From positions 248,001-312,000 of the forward strand of contig NZ_WPZL01000004.1 of NCBI RefSeq assembly GCF_013031245.1: a stretch of DNA of 64,000 bases, written 5' to 3'. The position numbers were made by a program, and so were the translations under genes. Source of the stretch: Ruegeria lacuscaerulensis. GTDB taxonomy: Bacteria > Pseudomonadota > Alphaproteobacteria > Rhodobacterales > Rhodobacteraceae. Below are positions 41,894 to 51,186 of this stretch, in pieces. The first letter of the stretch is position 1, and each line of letters opens with the position of its first letter. The notes beneath the pieces were generated by a model. That model ran no database searches and was not told the DNA's origin. It saw only the letters and a list, made by a program, of their open reading frames with translations.

Positions 41894-43977
41894 GCAGGGA
41901 CCGTTCCTACCAGAGCCGGGCGCGCCTCAAGCCCGATTTCCTCGAATGACAGAACCGGGTTGGCAATGCCGCGCGCGTGCATGATCGTTCGCAGCAGTCG
42001 GCGTCTCCGGGTCGATGTGACCACGGCGGGAAACAGCCCGCGATCGGCGGAGTGCGCCACGCTGTCGACCACCCCATCGGCCAGCTTGTTGAACAGGTTC
42101 GGCGGCAGCGCGACGTCCAGCCCGGCGCTGGGCGCGTCGATCTGATACGTGGTGAAGGTGTCTTCCCATTCCGGGGCGAGCTGGATCAGAGGGATTGAAC
42201 CGTCCTCACGCTTCATCTCAGAGACTAGTTGGAAGCCCATCCGTTGTCGCACCAGCTCGCATATGCCCTCGGGTTGGGTCGTTGTCAGGCGCGCCTCGGC
42301 CACGCTTTCCAGGATCAGGGCCATGTTGCGGATTGAGACCCTCTCATCCAGGAGCAGGCGCAGCACCGCGTGCAACGTGTCGATCGGGACCTTGTCGGGG
42401 ATCAGCTCGTCCAGCAGCTTGCGGTTGGCTTCGGCCCGGACCGGATCGCTGAGGCGGGTCATTTCGGACAACAGGCGGCGAAGAGATTTCAATGTCAGCA
42501 GGCGCGAGAAGTTCTGTTTGATGATCTCAAGCAGGTGCGTGGCCAAAATCTCGGGTGGAGAAACAATGGTGGCACCGCCCAACGCCGCGGCTTCCTGATC
42601 CTTGGGCAGGATCCATCGGGCGGGTGCACCGTAGACCGGCTCGGTCACATCATTGCCCTCGGGCAGTGTGTCGTGGCCGTCCTGCACCAGTGCCAGCACC
42701 AGATCCGGGTTCAAGACGCCGCGTGCCTGTTCGACGCCCTGCACTTTGACCACATAAGTGCCCATGGGCAGATCGGCGCGGTCGGTCAGGCGGATTTCGG
42801 GCAGGATCAGGCCAAAGCTCGAGGCGACATAAGTTCGCATATTGGCGATCCGCGCATCCAGGCCGGTGCCGGGATTCAGAACCATGCTGACCAGATCCGG
42901 TGCAAACTCCAGATGAACATCATCCAAATCCAGAATGTCCCCGATGGCTTGGGTAACCGGTGTCTCGTCCTGTGAATTCTGGGTGAGCGCCGTGGCCTCT
43001 TCGGCCTTTTGTTTGCGTTGAACGCTGTAGGCCGTATAGCCAAGCACGCCCGCGCCCAGGATGAAGGGCAGGAACGGCAGACCGGGGACCAGCGCGAACA
43101 GCATCATCAGGACGGCAACCGTTCCCAGCGCGGCCGGGTGCCGTCCCAGCTGCGAGAATATGGCATTGTCTGTCGCCCCTTGCGTGCCGCCCCGCGCCAG
43201 CAGCAGGGCTGATGCGATCGAGATGATCACCGCAGGAATTTGCGACACCAGCCCGTCACCGACGGTCAGGATGGCATAGGTCTCAAACGCTGCGGAAATA
43301 GGCATCCCGTGCACGATCACGCCCATGATCAGACCCATCACGAGGTTCAGCAGCGTGATCAGCAGTCCGGCCACCGCATCGCCTTTGACGAATTTCGATG
43401 CCCCATCAAGCGAGCCGAAGAAGGTGGTTTCCTGCTGTTCGCGCTCGCGCCGTTCCTTGGCTTGCTGGTGATCAATGGCTCCGGCGGACATGTCGCTGTC
43501 GATGGCCAGCTGTTTGCCGGGCATCCCGTCCAGTGCGAACCGCGCGCCAACCTCGGCCATGCGCGCGGCGCCCTTGGTGATAACCATGAAATTCACGATC
43601 AGCAGGACGCCGAACACCACCAGCCCGAGAAAGATGCTGCCGCCCATGACAAAATCGGCAAAGCCTTCGATCACGTCTCCGGCGGCATTTGGCCCAGTGT
43701 GGCCCTGTCCGATGATCAGTTTGGTCGAGGACACGTTCAGCGACAGCCGCAGCATTAGTGAGGCCAGCAAAATCGTCGGGAAGGATGAGAAATCCAGCGG
43801 CCGCTCGATAAACAGGGTCAGTGTGAAGATCAGGATCGCCAGCGCAAATGATGCTGCAAGGCCCACGTCCAGAACCCAGGCGGGCATTGGCAGGATCATC
43901 ATCACGATGACTGTCATCAACGCCAGCGCCAGCAGAACGGTAGGGGAAAACAGGGAACGGGCGTCGATCTTGGGCAC
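41890..43977 (-). CDS. flhA: Flagellar export gate protein FlhA
   Basis: This 695-residue protein has about eight N-terminal transmembrane helices, a conserved cytoplasmic FHIPEP region (VVFGVLLIVNFMVITKGAAR, RFALDGMPGKQLAIDSDMSA) and a large C-terminal domain that docks export chaperones. FlhA drives substrate export using the proton gradient. It overlaps fliR by 4 bp and follows a transglycosylase gene by 9 bp. Confidence 0.97.
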   Translation of the reverse strand: MPKIDARSLFSPTVLLALALMTVIVMMILPMPAWVLDVGLAASFALAILIFTLTLFIERPLDFSSFPTILLASLMLRLSLNVSSTKLIIGQGHTGPNAAGDVIEGFADFVMGGSIFLGLVVFGVLLIVNFMVITKGAARMAEVGARFALDGMPGKQLAIDSDMSAGAIDHQQAKERREREQQETTFFGSLDGASKFVKGDAVAGLLITLLNLVMGLIMGVIVHGMPISAAFETYAILTVGDGLVSQIPAVIISIASALLLARGGTQGATDNAIFSQLGRHPAALGTVAVLMMLFALVPGLPFLPFILGAGVLGYTAYSVQRKQKAEEATALTQNSQDETPVTQAIGDILDLDDVHLEFAPDLVSMVLNPGTGLDARIANMRTYVASSFGLILPEIRLTDRADLPMGTYVVKVQGVEQARGVLNPDLVLALVQDGHDTLPEGNDVTEPVYGAPARWILPKDQEAAALGGATIVSPPEILATHLLEIIKQNFSRLLTLKSLRRLLSEMTRLSDPVRAEANRKLLDELIPDKVPIDTLHAVLRLLLDERVSIRNMALILESVAEARLTTTQPEGICELVRQRMGFQLVSEMKREDGSIPLIQLAPEWEDTFTTYQIDAPSAGLDVALPPNLFNKLADGVVDSVAHSADRGLFPAVVTSTRRRRLLRTIMHARGIANPVLSFEEIGLEARPALVGTVPA

Positions 43978-43986
43978 ACAGAGCTC

Positions 43987-44682
43987 CTAGTTGAAGGGGA
44001 TAAAGGCACTGGCCGTGCCCGAGTGCGGAACCAGTGATCCCAGCGCGCTGGGACCGGGACGCTGGGTATGAACAGGGATCAGAGGGGCCGCAGCGGTAGT
44101 GAACGGGTCGCGTGCGACCCGTTCCGGTGTGGCAGGCAGGTCCTGATCCAACCGGGCCAGAACTTTCTCAAAACGACCGGAATAGGCATTCGCCAGTGAA
44201 GGCGTGCGGGAATGGTAGGCCCCCACGGCGGCGTGCCATGATCCTAGTTCGGCATACAGGTCTTTCAGGAACCGGGCCGCGTAGGCTGCGTTTTCATCCG
44301 GGTCGAACATGGCGCCAATGGATCGGAACGCCTTGCCGTGCCAACGGTAATTGATCTGGAAACAGCCGATGTCAAAACTGCGTTTACCCGACCTGAAAAT
44401 GTTGAATACATAGGATTTTGCTTCCAACTCGGAACTGAACCAATATCCTTGTCCCTCCACGTTGATGGCCCAGGGCCAGGGCTCCAGCCGTCCATCCCTG
44501 ATCCGCCCCGTTTCCACCCGCGCGATTGCGCGAAGAACATCCAGCGGCACGCCTTCGGACTGGGCGGCACGTGCGGCGGCGGTGTCGCAGATACCGGCTG
44601 TCCGGTCATCGGGCAAGGCGAAACCCCGTTGCGCCGCAAGCAGTGCAATGAAACTCAGTGCAAGAAACAATCGATTGGGCAT
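43987..44682 (-). CDS. Transglycosylase SLT-domain protein, probable flagellar type
   Basis: This 231-residue protein has a signal peptide (to about GFA, residue 22) and a lytic transglycosylase domain with the catalytic glutamate in IARVETGR. SFDIGCFQINYRWHG and AARFLKDLYAELGSWHAAVG follow, as in family-1 lytic transglycosylases. Such enzymes open peptidoglycan, here perhaps for rod insertion, since flhA lies 9 bp downstream on the same strand. Rhodobacter sphaeroides has a dedicated flagellar transglycosylase (SltF), which is a sensible comparison. Confidence 0.85.
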   Translation of the reverse strand: MPNRLFLALSFIALLAAQRGFALPDDRTAGICDTAAARAAQSEGVPLDVLRAIARVETGRIRDGRLEPWPWAINVEGQGYWFSSELEAKSYVFNIFRSGKRSFDIGCFQINYRWHGKAFRSIGAMFDPDENAAYAARFLKDLYAELGSWHAAVGAYHSRTPSLANAYSGRFEKVLARLDQDLPATPERVARDPFTTAAAPLIPVHTQRPGPSALGSLVPHSGTASAFIPFN

Positions 44683-44755
44683 TCTGCCGGTCCGGGATTC
44701 TGATCAGTCCCGGCCAAGCTAGGCGCGCTTCGGTTTACATAGGGTTATCAGCCAC

Positions 44756-45184
44756 TCAGATTCGATCAATCCGACGGCCGAACACAACGCTGGTATTGGT
44801 GCGCAGAACGCCGGGGATTTTGGCCAGTTCGTCGACCAGAATGTCCAGATCCTCGATTCTTGGCGCCTCGGCGGACAGCAGCAGGTCGAACTCGCCATTG
44901 ATCGACAGGCACAGTTTGACCTCGGGGTAAGCCTCAAGCCGTTTTATGATCCGTGTCGTCTCTTTTTGCTGCACCTCCAGCAGGACGACGACCTGAACGC
45001 GGGGGGCGTCCTCGGGGCTTTTCAGAACCACCGAATAGCCGGCGATCACGCCACGCTCTTCCATCCGTTTGATGCGCTCAATCACGGTAGTCCGGGCCAC
45101 GCCCAGTTTCGCGGCGATCTTGGTGGTCGATTCGCGGGCGTTGTGTTGCAGGGCGGCGATGATGCGGCGGTCAAGCTGATCCAT
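44756..45184 (-). CDS. Lrp/AsnC-family transcriptional regulator
   Basis: This 142-residue protein has an N-terminal helix-turn-helix (MDQLDRRIIAALQHNARES, KLGVARTTVIERIKRME) and a C-terminal RAM domain with LCLSINGEFDLLLSAEAPRI. Lrp-type proteins sense amino acids. The start at 45184 is preferred because it gives the usual LDRRII start; an upstream extension enters the MFS gene. It lies 35 bp after the MFS gene and may be part of the same transcript. Confidence 0.92.
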   Translation of the reverse strand: MDQLDRRIIAALQHNARESTTKIAAKLGVARTTVIERIKRMEERGVIAGYSVVLKSPEDAPRVQVVVLLEVQQKETTRIIKRLEAYPEVKLCLSINGEFDLLLSAEAPRIEDLDILVDELAKIPGVLRTNTSVVFGRRIDRI

Positions 45185-45219
45185 GATAGTCAAGGTGTAG
45201 AGCAGATTGACGGGGGGGC

Positions 45220-46452
45220 TCAAGACGTGTCAGCGCGTTCTTTTGCAACAGCTTTCTGATCGAAGCGCGGCCAGATGAGTAATGCTGCAACCAGTCCGGG
45301 CACAGCGGCGAGTGTCATCCAGGCAAGTGTTGCCGCCGTGCTTGTTGTCGTCATGATCCAGCCAGCCATTGGATACAGAACCAGCCAGCAGGCGTGGGAC
45401 AGTGTGAACTGAGCGGCGAATACCGCCGGTCGATCCTCGGGCAGGGCCGACCGGGTCAGCAGGCGGCCCGAGGGCGTCAGGATTGCGGAATATCCAAATC
45501 CGATGCAGGCCCAGAGCACCGTAAGGCCGGTCAGCGATATAGGAGAAACCGCGAACAGGCCGCCGGACACACCCATAGCAAAGGTTCCGAAAACCGCTCC
45601 GGTTAACATGACACTGCGGTCCTTGTACCTGTCCAGAAGGGACGGCAACGCGAATGCGGCCAGCATGGAACCGCCGCCAAACCCGGCCAGCGCGATGGCA
45701 ACTGCGCTTTCCGACAGACCCAGGTTGGCGCGCACGATGACAACGGTGTTTACGATGATCATCGCGCTCAACGCGGCGGCCGTCCATGTGAGTGCGAGCA
45801 GGCCGCGCAAACGGGGTGTGCCCAGATAGATGCGGATACCGCGTGTCGTGCGATCATATACTCCCCGGCGATGTGCCGGTTTGGGCGAGGGTAGGGCAAC
45901 CGATATCACCAGCAGGGACGAACCGAGGAATCCCAGGCTGGTACCCCAAAACAAGCTGTCGAAGCTGACAAACAGCAACAACGAAGCGGCCAACATCGGG
46001 CTGATCAGGCTTTCCATGTCATAGGCAAGCCGCGAAAGAGACAGGGCCTTGGTGTAGTCCTGCTCGTCGGTCAAGACATCCGGAACGGTGGCCTGAAAAG
46101 CCGGGGTAAACCCGGCCGAGGCCGATTGGAGAACAAAGATCAGGACGTAGACCTGCCAGATCTCGGTCACGAAGGGCAGACAAGCCGCCACGATTGCGCG
46201 GATCAGATCCAGCACTACAAGCATCCTGCGCCGGTCAAGCCGTTCTGCGAATGCTGCAGCTATCGGTGCTATGAGCACATAGGCCACCATCTTGATCGTC
46301 AGTGCCGTGCCCAGAACCAGCCCTGCAGCGTCGCCGGCCAATTCATAAGCCAGCAAACCCAGCGCAACGGTTGCCAGACCGGTTCCGGTCAGTGCCACGA
46401 CCTGAGCGGCCAGCAAATGGCGGTATACGCGATTTTGCAGGACGCTCAGCAT
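45220..46452 (-). CDS. Major facilitator superfamily transporter
   Basis: This 410-residue protein has about 12 transmembrane helices and the MFS loop motif RLDRRRMLVVLDLIRA between helices 2 and 3. The substrate is unknown. It follows the CsoR-type regulator gene by 3 bp on the same strand, which suggests the regulator controls it and that it exports a metal ion or another compound the regulator senses. An Lrp gene follows. Confidence 0.88.
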   Translation of the reverse strand: MLSVLQNRVYRHLLAAQVVALTGTGLATVALGLLAYELAGDAAGLVLGTALTIKMVAYVLIAPIAAAFAERLDRRRMLVVLDLIRAIVAACLPFVTEIWQVYVLIFVLQSASAGFTPAFQATVPDVLTDEQDYTKALSLSRLAYDMESLISPMLAASLLLFVSFDSLFWGTSLGFLGSSLLVISVALPSPKPAHRRGVYDRTTRGIRIYLGTPRLRGLLALTWTAAALSAMIIVNTVVIVRANLGLSESAVAIALAGFGGGSMLAAFALPSLLDRYKDRSVMLTGAVFGTFAMGVSGGLFAVSPISLTGLTVLWACIGFGYSAILTPSGRLLTRSALPEDRPAVFAAQFTLSHACWLVLYPMAGWIMTTTSTAATLAWMTLAAVPGLVAALLIWPRFDQKAVAKERADTS

Positions 46453-46455
46453 GAC

Positions 46456-46719
46456 TCACAGATACTTGGTGATGGCTTTGAAGTCTTCGATGTCGCTCCG
46501 GTCATCTTCGGCCACAGGTGACAGGCAATGATCGATGTGATCGTGAATCAAAACCCGTTTGGCGTTGGTGATCGCCTTTTCAACGGCAAAAAGCTGCTGG
46601 GCAATGTCGGTACAGGGTGCCTGGTCATCCAGCATTTCAATGACTTTCGCCAAGTGGCCATGCGCTCTTTTGAGGCGCGCTTTGATCTGCGGATGGGATT
46701 CGTGGATGGGCTGTGTCAT
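46456..46719 (-). CDS. CsoR/RcnR/FrmR-family metal-sensing repressor
   Basis: This 87-residue helical protein belongs to the CsoR/RcnR/FrmR family: KARLKRAHGHLAKVIEML, then DIAQQLFAVEKAITNAKR. Candidate ligands are Cys36, His61 and Cys65, the C-H-C triad used by Cu(I)-sensing CsoR, while RcnR and FrmR have other residues at the last position. Extra His residues lie at 6, 9, 20, 22, 59 and 64. A dyad with flanking ATA and a C tract, as in operators of this family, lies just upstream at 46730. The probable target is the MFS gene that follows. Confidence 0.88.
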   Translation of the reverse strand: MTQPIHESHPQIKARLKRAHGHLAKVIEMLDDQAPCTDIAQQLFAVEKAITNAKRVLIHDHIDHCLSPVAEDDRSDIEDFKAITKYL

Positions 46720-46729
46720 GCTATATCCC

Positions 46730-46748
46730 TATCCTCCCCATGAGGATA
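46730..46748. promoter_or_regulatory. CsoR/RcnR-type operator candidate
   Basis: The perfect arms TATCCTC (46730-46736) and GAGGATA (46742-46748) flank CCCAT. An inverted repeat with a C/G tract inside AT-rich ends is typical of CsoR/RcnR/DmeR-family sites. It lies 11 bp upstream of the repressor start, between it and the divergent rnd gene. Confidence 0.6.
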
Positions 46749-46853
46749 TTGTCAATTGATCACAGCGCCGTTAACAGGGATCATACCGATAGCGTTGAGT
46801 TTGCGGACCAAACCTCCTATCTCGGGGGCGATACCGCATAAAGGAAGACCCCT

Positions 46854-47468
46854 GTGGCGAACCATCTCTATAAAAACGACCTGCCGGACGGGTTGGATCT
46901 GGGTCCTGTTGTGGCCATTGACTGCGAAACCATGGGGCTGAACCCGCATCGCGACCGCCTGTGCGTGATCCAGATGTCGGGCGGTGACGGCAACAGTCAC
47001 ATTGTACAGGTCGAAAAGGGGCAGACCGAGGCCCCGAACCTGTGTGCGATGCTAGAAAACCCGAACGTGCTGAAGCTGTTCCATTTCGGCCGGTTCGATA
47101 TCGCCGCGATGTACCACACCTTCGGCGCGCTGGCCGCGCCGGTTTATTGCACCAAGATCGCCAGCCGTCTGGTGCGCACCTATACCGACCGACACGGGCT
47201 AAAAAACCTGTGTCAGGAGCTGATCGGCGTCGATATTTCGAAGCAGCAGCAGATGAGCGACTGGGGCGCAGAAACGCTGACGGAAGCTCAGCTGGAATAC
47301 GCTGCTTCGGACGTGCTTTACCTGCATCAATTGCGTGAGGCGCTGGATGGGCGCCTGGCGCGCGAGGGCCGCGCCGAGATGGCGCAGGCCTGTTTTGACT
47401 TCCTGCCGATGCGTGCGAAACTTGACCTCGCCGGTTGGCCCGAAACGGATATCTTTGCGCACTCATGA
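46854..47468 (+). CDS. rnd: Ribonuclease D family 3'-5' exonuclease (short form)
   Basis: This 204-residue protein holds the DEDDy exonuclease domain: VVAIDCETMGL, then KLFHFGRFDIAAMY and LEYAASDVLYLHQL. It lacks the C-terminal HRDC domains of E. coli RNase D. It trims 3' ends of RNA such as tRNA precursors. The start is a GTG at 46854 with AAGGAAG upstream. It overlaps kdsD by 4 bp. Confidence 0.88.
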   Translation: MANHLYKNDLPDGLDLGPVVAIDCETMGLNPHRDRLCVIQMSGGDGNSHIVQVEKGQTEAPNLCAMLENPNVLKLFHFGRFDIAAMYHTFGALAAPVYCTKIASRLVRTYTDRHGLKNLCQELIGVDISKQQQMSDWGAETLTEAQLEYAASDVLYLHQLREALDGRLAREGRAEMAQACFDFLPMRAKLDLAGWPETDIFAHS

Positions 47469-48433
47469 CCGATACCGAAGCATTCCTGAGAACCGCCCGA
47501 CAGGTCGTCACCGACGAAGCCCGCGCGCTGGACGTGATGGCCGAAGGGCTGGATGAACACTTTGCCGAGGCCGTGCAACTGATCCTGCAGGCAACGGGTC
47601 GCATCATCATCAGCGGCATCGGTAAGTCGGGTCATATCGGCCACAAGATTGCCGCCACGCTGGCCAGTACCGGAACGCCCGCCTATTTCGTGCACCCGGC
47701 CGAGGCCAGCCATGGCGATTTGGGTATGGTGTCGAAAGATGATGTCGTTCTGGCGATTTCCAACTCGGGCGAAGCGCCGGAACTGGCCAATTTGCTGGCC
47801 TTTACCCGTCGGTTCGGCATTCCGCTGATCGGCCTGTCCAGCAAACCCGAAAGCACGCTGATGCGACAAGCGGATGTGCATCTGCTGATCCCCTCGATGG
47901 GTGAGGCGTGCGGGTTTGGCATGGTTCCTTCGATCTCAACCACGCTGACCTTGGCAATGGGCGACGCACTTGCGATCGCGCTGATGAAATACCGGGATTT
48001 CAAACCCGAAGATTTCCGCGCTTTCCATCCCGGCGGCAAGCTGGGCGCGCGGCTCAGCACCGTGCGCGACCTGATGCACACCGGATCGGCGCTGCCGCTG
48101 GTGGCGGCGGATACCCCCATGAGCGAGGCGCTGATCGAAATCAGCCAGAAAGGCTTTGGCGTGGCTGGTGTGACTGATGCAAAGGGGCAACTGGCCGGAA
48201 TCATCACCGACGGCGACCTGCGCCGTCATATGGACGGTTTGCTTGAAAAGACAACCCGGCAGGTGATGACGGAAAACCCGACCACAATTGGCCCGGACGC
48301 CTTGGCCGAAGAGGCTGTGGGCGTCATGAACGACCGCAAAATCACCTCGCTGTTTGTGGTTGCGCCGGGTGCGGACACCCCGGCCGAGGGGCTGCTGCAC
48401 ATCCATGATTGCCTGCGCGTCGGGCTGGGTTAG
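47465..48433 (+). CDS. kdsD: KdsD/KpsF arabinose-5-phosphate isomerase
   Basis: This 322-residue protein has an N-terminal SIS domain (IISGIGKSGHIGHKIAATLA, AEASHGDLGMVSKDDVVLAI) and two CBS domains in the C-terminal half. The enzyme makes D-arabinose 5-phosphate for Kdo synthesis, part of the LPS core. The start at 47465 overlaps the rnd stop. It precedes the lptCAB genes, a layout like that of E. coli except that kdsC is not here. Confidence 0.95.
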   Translation: MTDTEAFLRTARQVVTDEARALDVMAEGLDEHFAEAVQLILQATGRIIISGIGKSGHIGHKIAATLASTGTPAYFVHPAEASHGDLGMVSKDDVVLAISNSGEAPELANLLAFTRRFGIPLIGLSSKPESTLMRQADVHLLIPSMGEACGFGMVPSISTTLTLAMGDALAIALMKYRDFKPEDFRAFHPGGKLGARLSTVRDLMHTGSALPLVAADTPMSEALIEISQKGFGVAGVTDAKGQLAGIITDGDLRRHMDGLLEKTTRQVMTENPTTIGPDALAEEAVGVMNDRKITSLFVVAPGADTPAEGLLHIHDCLRVGLG

Positions 48434-48448
48434 GCGGAGGACGGATCG

Positions 48449-49048
48449 GTGGATGGTCACTCGCGCATGGTACAATTCTTCAAGGTGTTGCTGCCGCTGG
48501 TGGCCATCCTGATGCTGTCCACCGTGTTCCTGCTGTCACGAAGCATCGAAACCAATGTGACCGTCCCCTTCTCGCAACAGGACATAGACGAGCGGCTGGC
48601 CGATCAGGTGGTAACGCAGCCGAATTACCGCGGCACTACCCGCAAAGGTGAAGAGGTTCAGATCGAGGCGACCCGGGCGATGCAGGGGACTGAGGGGTCG
48701 GCTCCGACCGCGGCAGAATTCCGTGGCCGCATGGGTCTGTCGAATGGCGGCGTGATAACGCTGGATTCCAATACCGGTGTGATCCGGCCCGACAAGAACA
48801 CCGCGACTTTTGTCGGTGATGTGGTCATCACTTCGACCGACGGTACCGAAATCACGACTGATCTGCTGAACACTGCACTGGACGAAATTCGGGGGAATAC
48901 GCCGGGTCAGGTTAACGGTACCGGGATCATCGGCAACTTTTCTGCGGGTCGTATGACTTTTGGGACTGAAAAAAAGGATGGCCCGGTCCATATTATTTTT
49001 ACAGACGGGGTGAAATTGATATATGAGCCTCAAAAAGCAGAAAGATAA
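48449..49048 (+). CDS. lptC: LPS export protein LptC
   Basis: LptC passes LPS from the LptBFG transporter to LptA. The 199-residue protein has an N-terminal transmembrane helix (about residues 8-30) and a periplasmic beta-jellyroll region with VRIT-like strands, such as NGGVITLDSNTGVIRPDKNT and TATFVGDVVITSTDGTEI. The start is a GTG with GGAGGA upstream. It lies 15 bp after kdsD. Confidence 0.9.
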   Translation: MDGHSRMVQFFKVLLPLVAILMLSTVFLLSRSIETNVTVPFSQQDIDERLADQVVTQPNYRGTTRKGEEVQIEATRAMQGTEGSAPTAAEFRGRMGLSNGGVITLDSNTGVIRPDKNTATFVGDVVITSTDGTEITTDLLNTALDEIRGNTPGQVNGTGIIGNFSAGRMTFGTEKKDGPVHIIFTDGVKLIYEPQKAER

Positions 49049-49051
49049 CCT

Positions 49052-49552
49052 GTGTTCAATTTTCGTTTTGCCCTTGTTTGCTGTGCTCTGGTAACCAGTG
49101 CTTTCTCTGTTTCGGCACAGGAGGCGCAAGAGGCACAGGTTGCGTTCGGTGCTGTGAAAGCCGATCCGAGCCTGCCGGTCGAGGTTACGTCGGAAAAGCT
49201 CAACGTGAATCAGGAAGACGGGTCGGCCGAATTTCTTGGTGATGTTATTGTCATCCAGGGTGAAATGCGTCTAACGGCAGAACGCGTGCTGGTCATCTAC
49301 AATGAAGAGCGTTCGGGAATTGAACGCATGGAAGCGACCGAGGATGTGGTCCTCGTCAGCCCTCCCGATGCGGCCGAGGGCGACTGGGCGGAATACACCA
49401 TCGACTCGGGTGAGATCGTCATGAAAGGCAACGTGCTTCTGACTCAGGGGCCCAGCACAATCAGCGGCGATCAGATGAACGCTGACCTGACGGCTGGCAC
49501 GGCGACGATGACCGGCAATGTCAAAACCATCCTGCAACCGGGAGGCAACTGA
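49052..49552 (+). CDS. lptA: LPS transport periplasmic protein LptA
   Basis: This 166-residue protein has a signal peptide (to about SVSA, residue 22) and an OstA-type repeat pattern with PVEVTSEKLNVNQEDGSAEF, LGDVIVIQGEMRLTAERVLV and a later GNVLLTQGPSTISGDQMNAD. LptA bridges the periplasm for LPS. The start appears to be GTG at 49052. Its stop overlaps the lptB start (TGATG). Confidence 0.93.
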   Translation: MFNFRFALVCCALVTSAFSVSAQEAQEAQVAFGAVKADPSLPVEVTSEKLNVNQEDGSAEFLGDVIVIQGEMRLTAERVLVIYNEERSGIERMEATEDVVLVSPPDAAEGDWAEYTIDSGEIVMKGNVLLTQGPSTISGDQMNADLTAGTATMTGNVKTILQPGGN

Positions 49553-50310
49553 TGGCGCGGCCAAGTCTGACCGTGGCTGAGGGCAATTCTGGTCTCAGGA
49601 TCGAAAAGCTGCGGAAATCCTACCGCAAAAAGACCGTGATCCGGGATGTGTCCATGACCCTGGACCGGTCCGAAGTCGTGGCGTTGCTGGGACCGAACGG
49701 ATCGGGCAAAACCACGACCTTCTATTCCGTGGCCGGGCTGGTTTTTCCCGAGGCGGGCACCGTCACGATTGACGGGCAGACGGTCACGACCTTGCCGATG
49801 TATCGCCGCGCGCGGCTTGGGATCGGTTATCTGCCGCAGGAGATGTCGATTTTCCGCGGTATGAGCGTCGAAGACAACATCGCCTCGGTTTTGGACATCA
49901 CCGTCAGCCATGCGCATCGCCGCAAGGAACGGCTGGAGGAATTGCTGTCGGATTTCTCGATCGAACACCTGCGCCGCGCGCCTGCGCTTGCCCTTTCTGG
50001 TGGCGAGCGACGCCGGGTCGAGATTGCACGCTGTTTGGCGGCTGATCCGAAATATCTGTTGCTGGATGAACCATTTGCAGGTGTCGACCCGATCAGCGTG
50101 GGCGATATCCGTCATCTTGTTGCGGATCTGAAAAAACGTGGGATCGGCGTGTTGATCACGGACCATAACGTGCGGGAAACGCTGGAGATTGTGGACCGCG
50201 CCTACATCCTGCATGACGGTCAGGTTCTGATGTCCGGCACCCCGGACGAAGTTGTCGAAAATGAAAACGTGCGCCGCGTCTATCTGGGCGAAAATTTCCG
50301 GATTTCATAG
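49552..50310 (+). CDS. lptB: LPS export ABC transporter ATP-binding protein LptB
   Basis: This 252-residue ATPase has Walker A (LLGPNGSGKTTTFYSV), the signature ALSGGERRRVEIARCLA and Walker B (YLLLDEPFAGVDP). The segment MYRRARLGIGYLPQEMSIFR is typical of LptB. It powers LPS extraction from the inner membrane with LptF/LptG, which are not in this window. The following 252 bp to hpf contain no gene; an rpoN would lie here in E. coli. Confidence 0.96.
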   Translation: MARPSLTVAEGNSGLRIEKLRKSYRKKTVIRDVSMTLDRSEVVALLGPNGSGKTTTFYSVAGLVFPEAGTVTIDGQTVTTLPMYRRARLGIGYLPQEMSIFRGMSVEDNIASVLDITVSHAHRRKERLEELLSDFSIEHLRRAPALALSGGERRRVEIARCLAADPKYLLLDEPFAGVDPISVGDIRHLVADLKKRGIGVLITDHNVRETLEIVDRAYILHDGQVLMSGTPDEVVENENVRRVYLGENFRIS

Positions 50311-50562
50311 GGTTGGGCAGAAATGCGCCGGGTGCATGGCGGAAATCACGTATATACACTCCTGTTTTGATTGACTCTTCCGCCGTCTCTTGCCTCAATT
50401 GGCACATGGCATTTCCTCGGTTCCCGTCTGGATCACGATGCCCCTTCTCCGAAGGGCAAACGATGCGGCTACCGCAGGATATGTCGATATCCCCCACCCG
50501 ATAAAAAGAAGTGCGTCATGTAACGTGACGTCAGAATGGGTGTGAATTGTGAAGGAGATCAC

Positions 50563-51126
50563 ATGCGTTACCAAATCAGCGGAAAACAGATCGACATCGG
50601 TGCAGCGCTTCAGACTCACGTGCAAACCGAACTAGGCGAAGTCGTGGGTAAATATGCCCAGCGTCCGACTGATGCCAATGTCGTCTTTTCCCGTTCAGCG
50701 CATGAATATGTATGCGAAACTACAGTGCATCTTTCCACTGGTCTGACCGCGCAGGCCAAGGCTCACGCAACCGAGATCTATGCGGCGTTTGAGGGATGCT
50801 GCGATAAGATGGAGACACAGCTTCGCCGGTATAAACGGCGGCTAAAAGACCACCACAAGGATCGTTCTGAACCTGTTGAACTCTTTGGGGCATCGTCCTA
50901 TATCCTCGCCTCTGACGGGTTTGAGTCGGCTGATGAACCCGACTCTCTGCAACCGATGATTGTGGCTGAGATGGAAACCAAGATCCCATCGCTGAGTGTC
51001 GGTGAAGCCGTTATGCAGATGGAACTGGCTGGCGCCCCGGTGCTGGTGTTCCGGAATGAAAACAAGGACGGATTGAACGTCGTATATCGCCGGGATGACG
51101 GCAATATCGGCTGGATCGATCCGTAA
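50563..51126 (+). CDS. hpf: Ribosome hibernation promoting factor, long form
   Basis: This 187-residue protein has an N-terminal sigma-54 modulation/S30EA domain with MRYQISGKQIDIGAALQTHV and a C-terminal dimerisation domain (PSLSVGEAVMQMELAGAPVL, NVVYRRDDGNIGWIDP). The long form causes 100S ribosome dimers in stationary phase. The ATG at 50563 has AAGGAG upstream. It is followed by ptsN, the common arrangement. Confidence 0.94.
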   Translation: MRYQISGKQIDIGAALQTHVQTELGEVVGKYAQRPTDANVVFSRSAHEYVCETTVHLSTGLTAQAKAHATEIYAAFEGCCDKMETQLRRYKRRLKDHHKDRSEPVELFGASSYILASDGFESADEPDSLQPMIVAEMETKIPSLSVGEAVMQMELAGAPVLVFRNENKDGLNVVYRRDDGNIGWIDP

Positions 51127-51186
51127 CAGGCAAGAATAGCAAGGCACGCCCCTGCGTAAGCGGGGGCCTCGCCATGGAGCGTGAAC

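Noticed and set aside
50521..50535. Palindrome TGACGTCA before hpf as a regulator site
   Set aside because: It is an isolated 8-bp palindrome with no second site and no known matching regulator.
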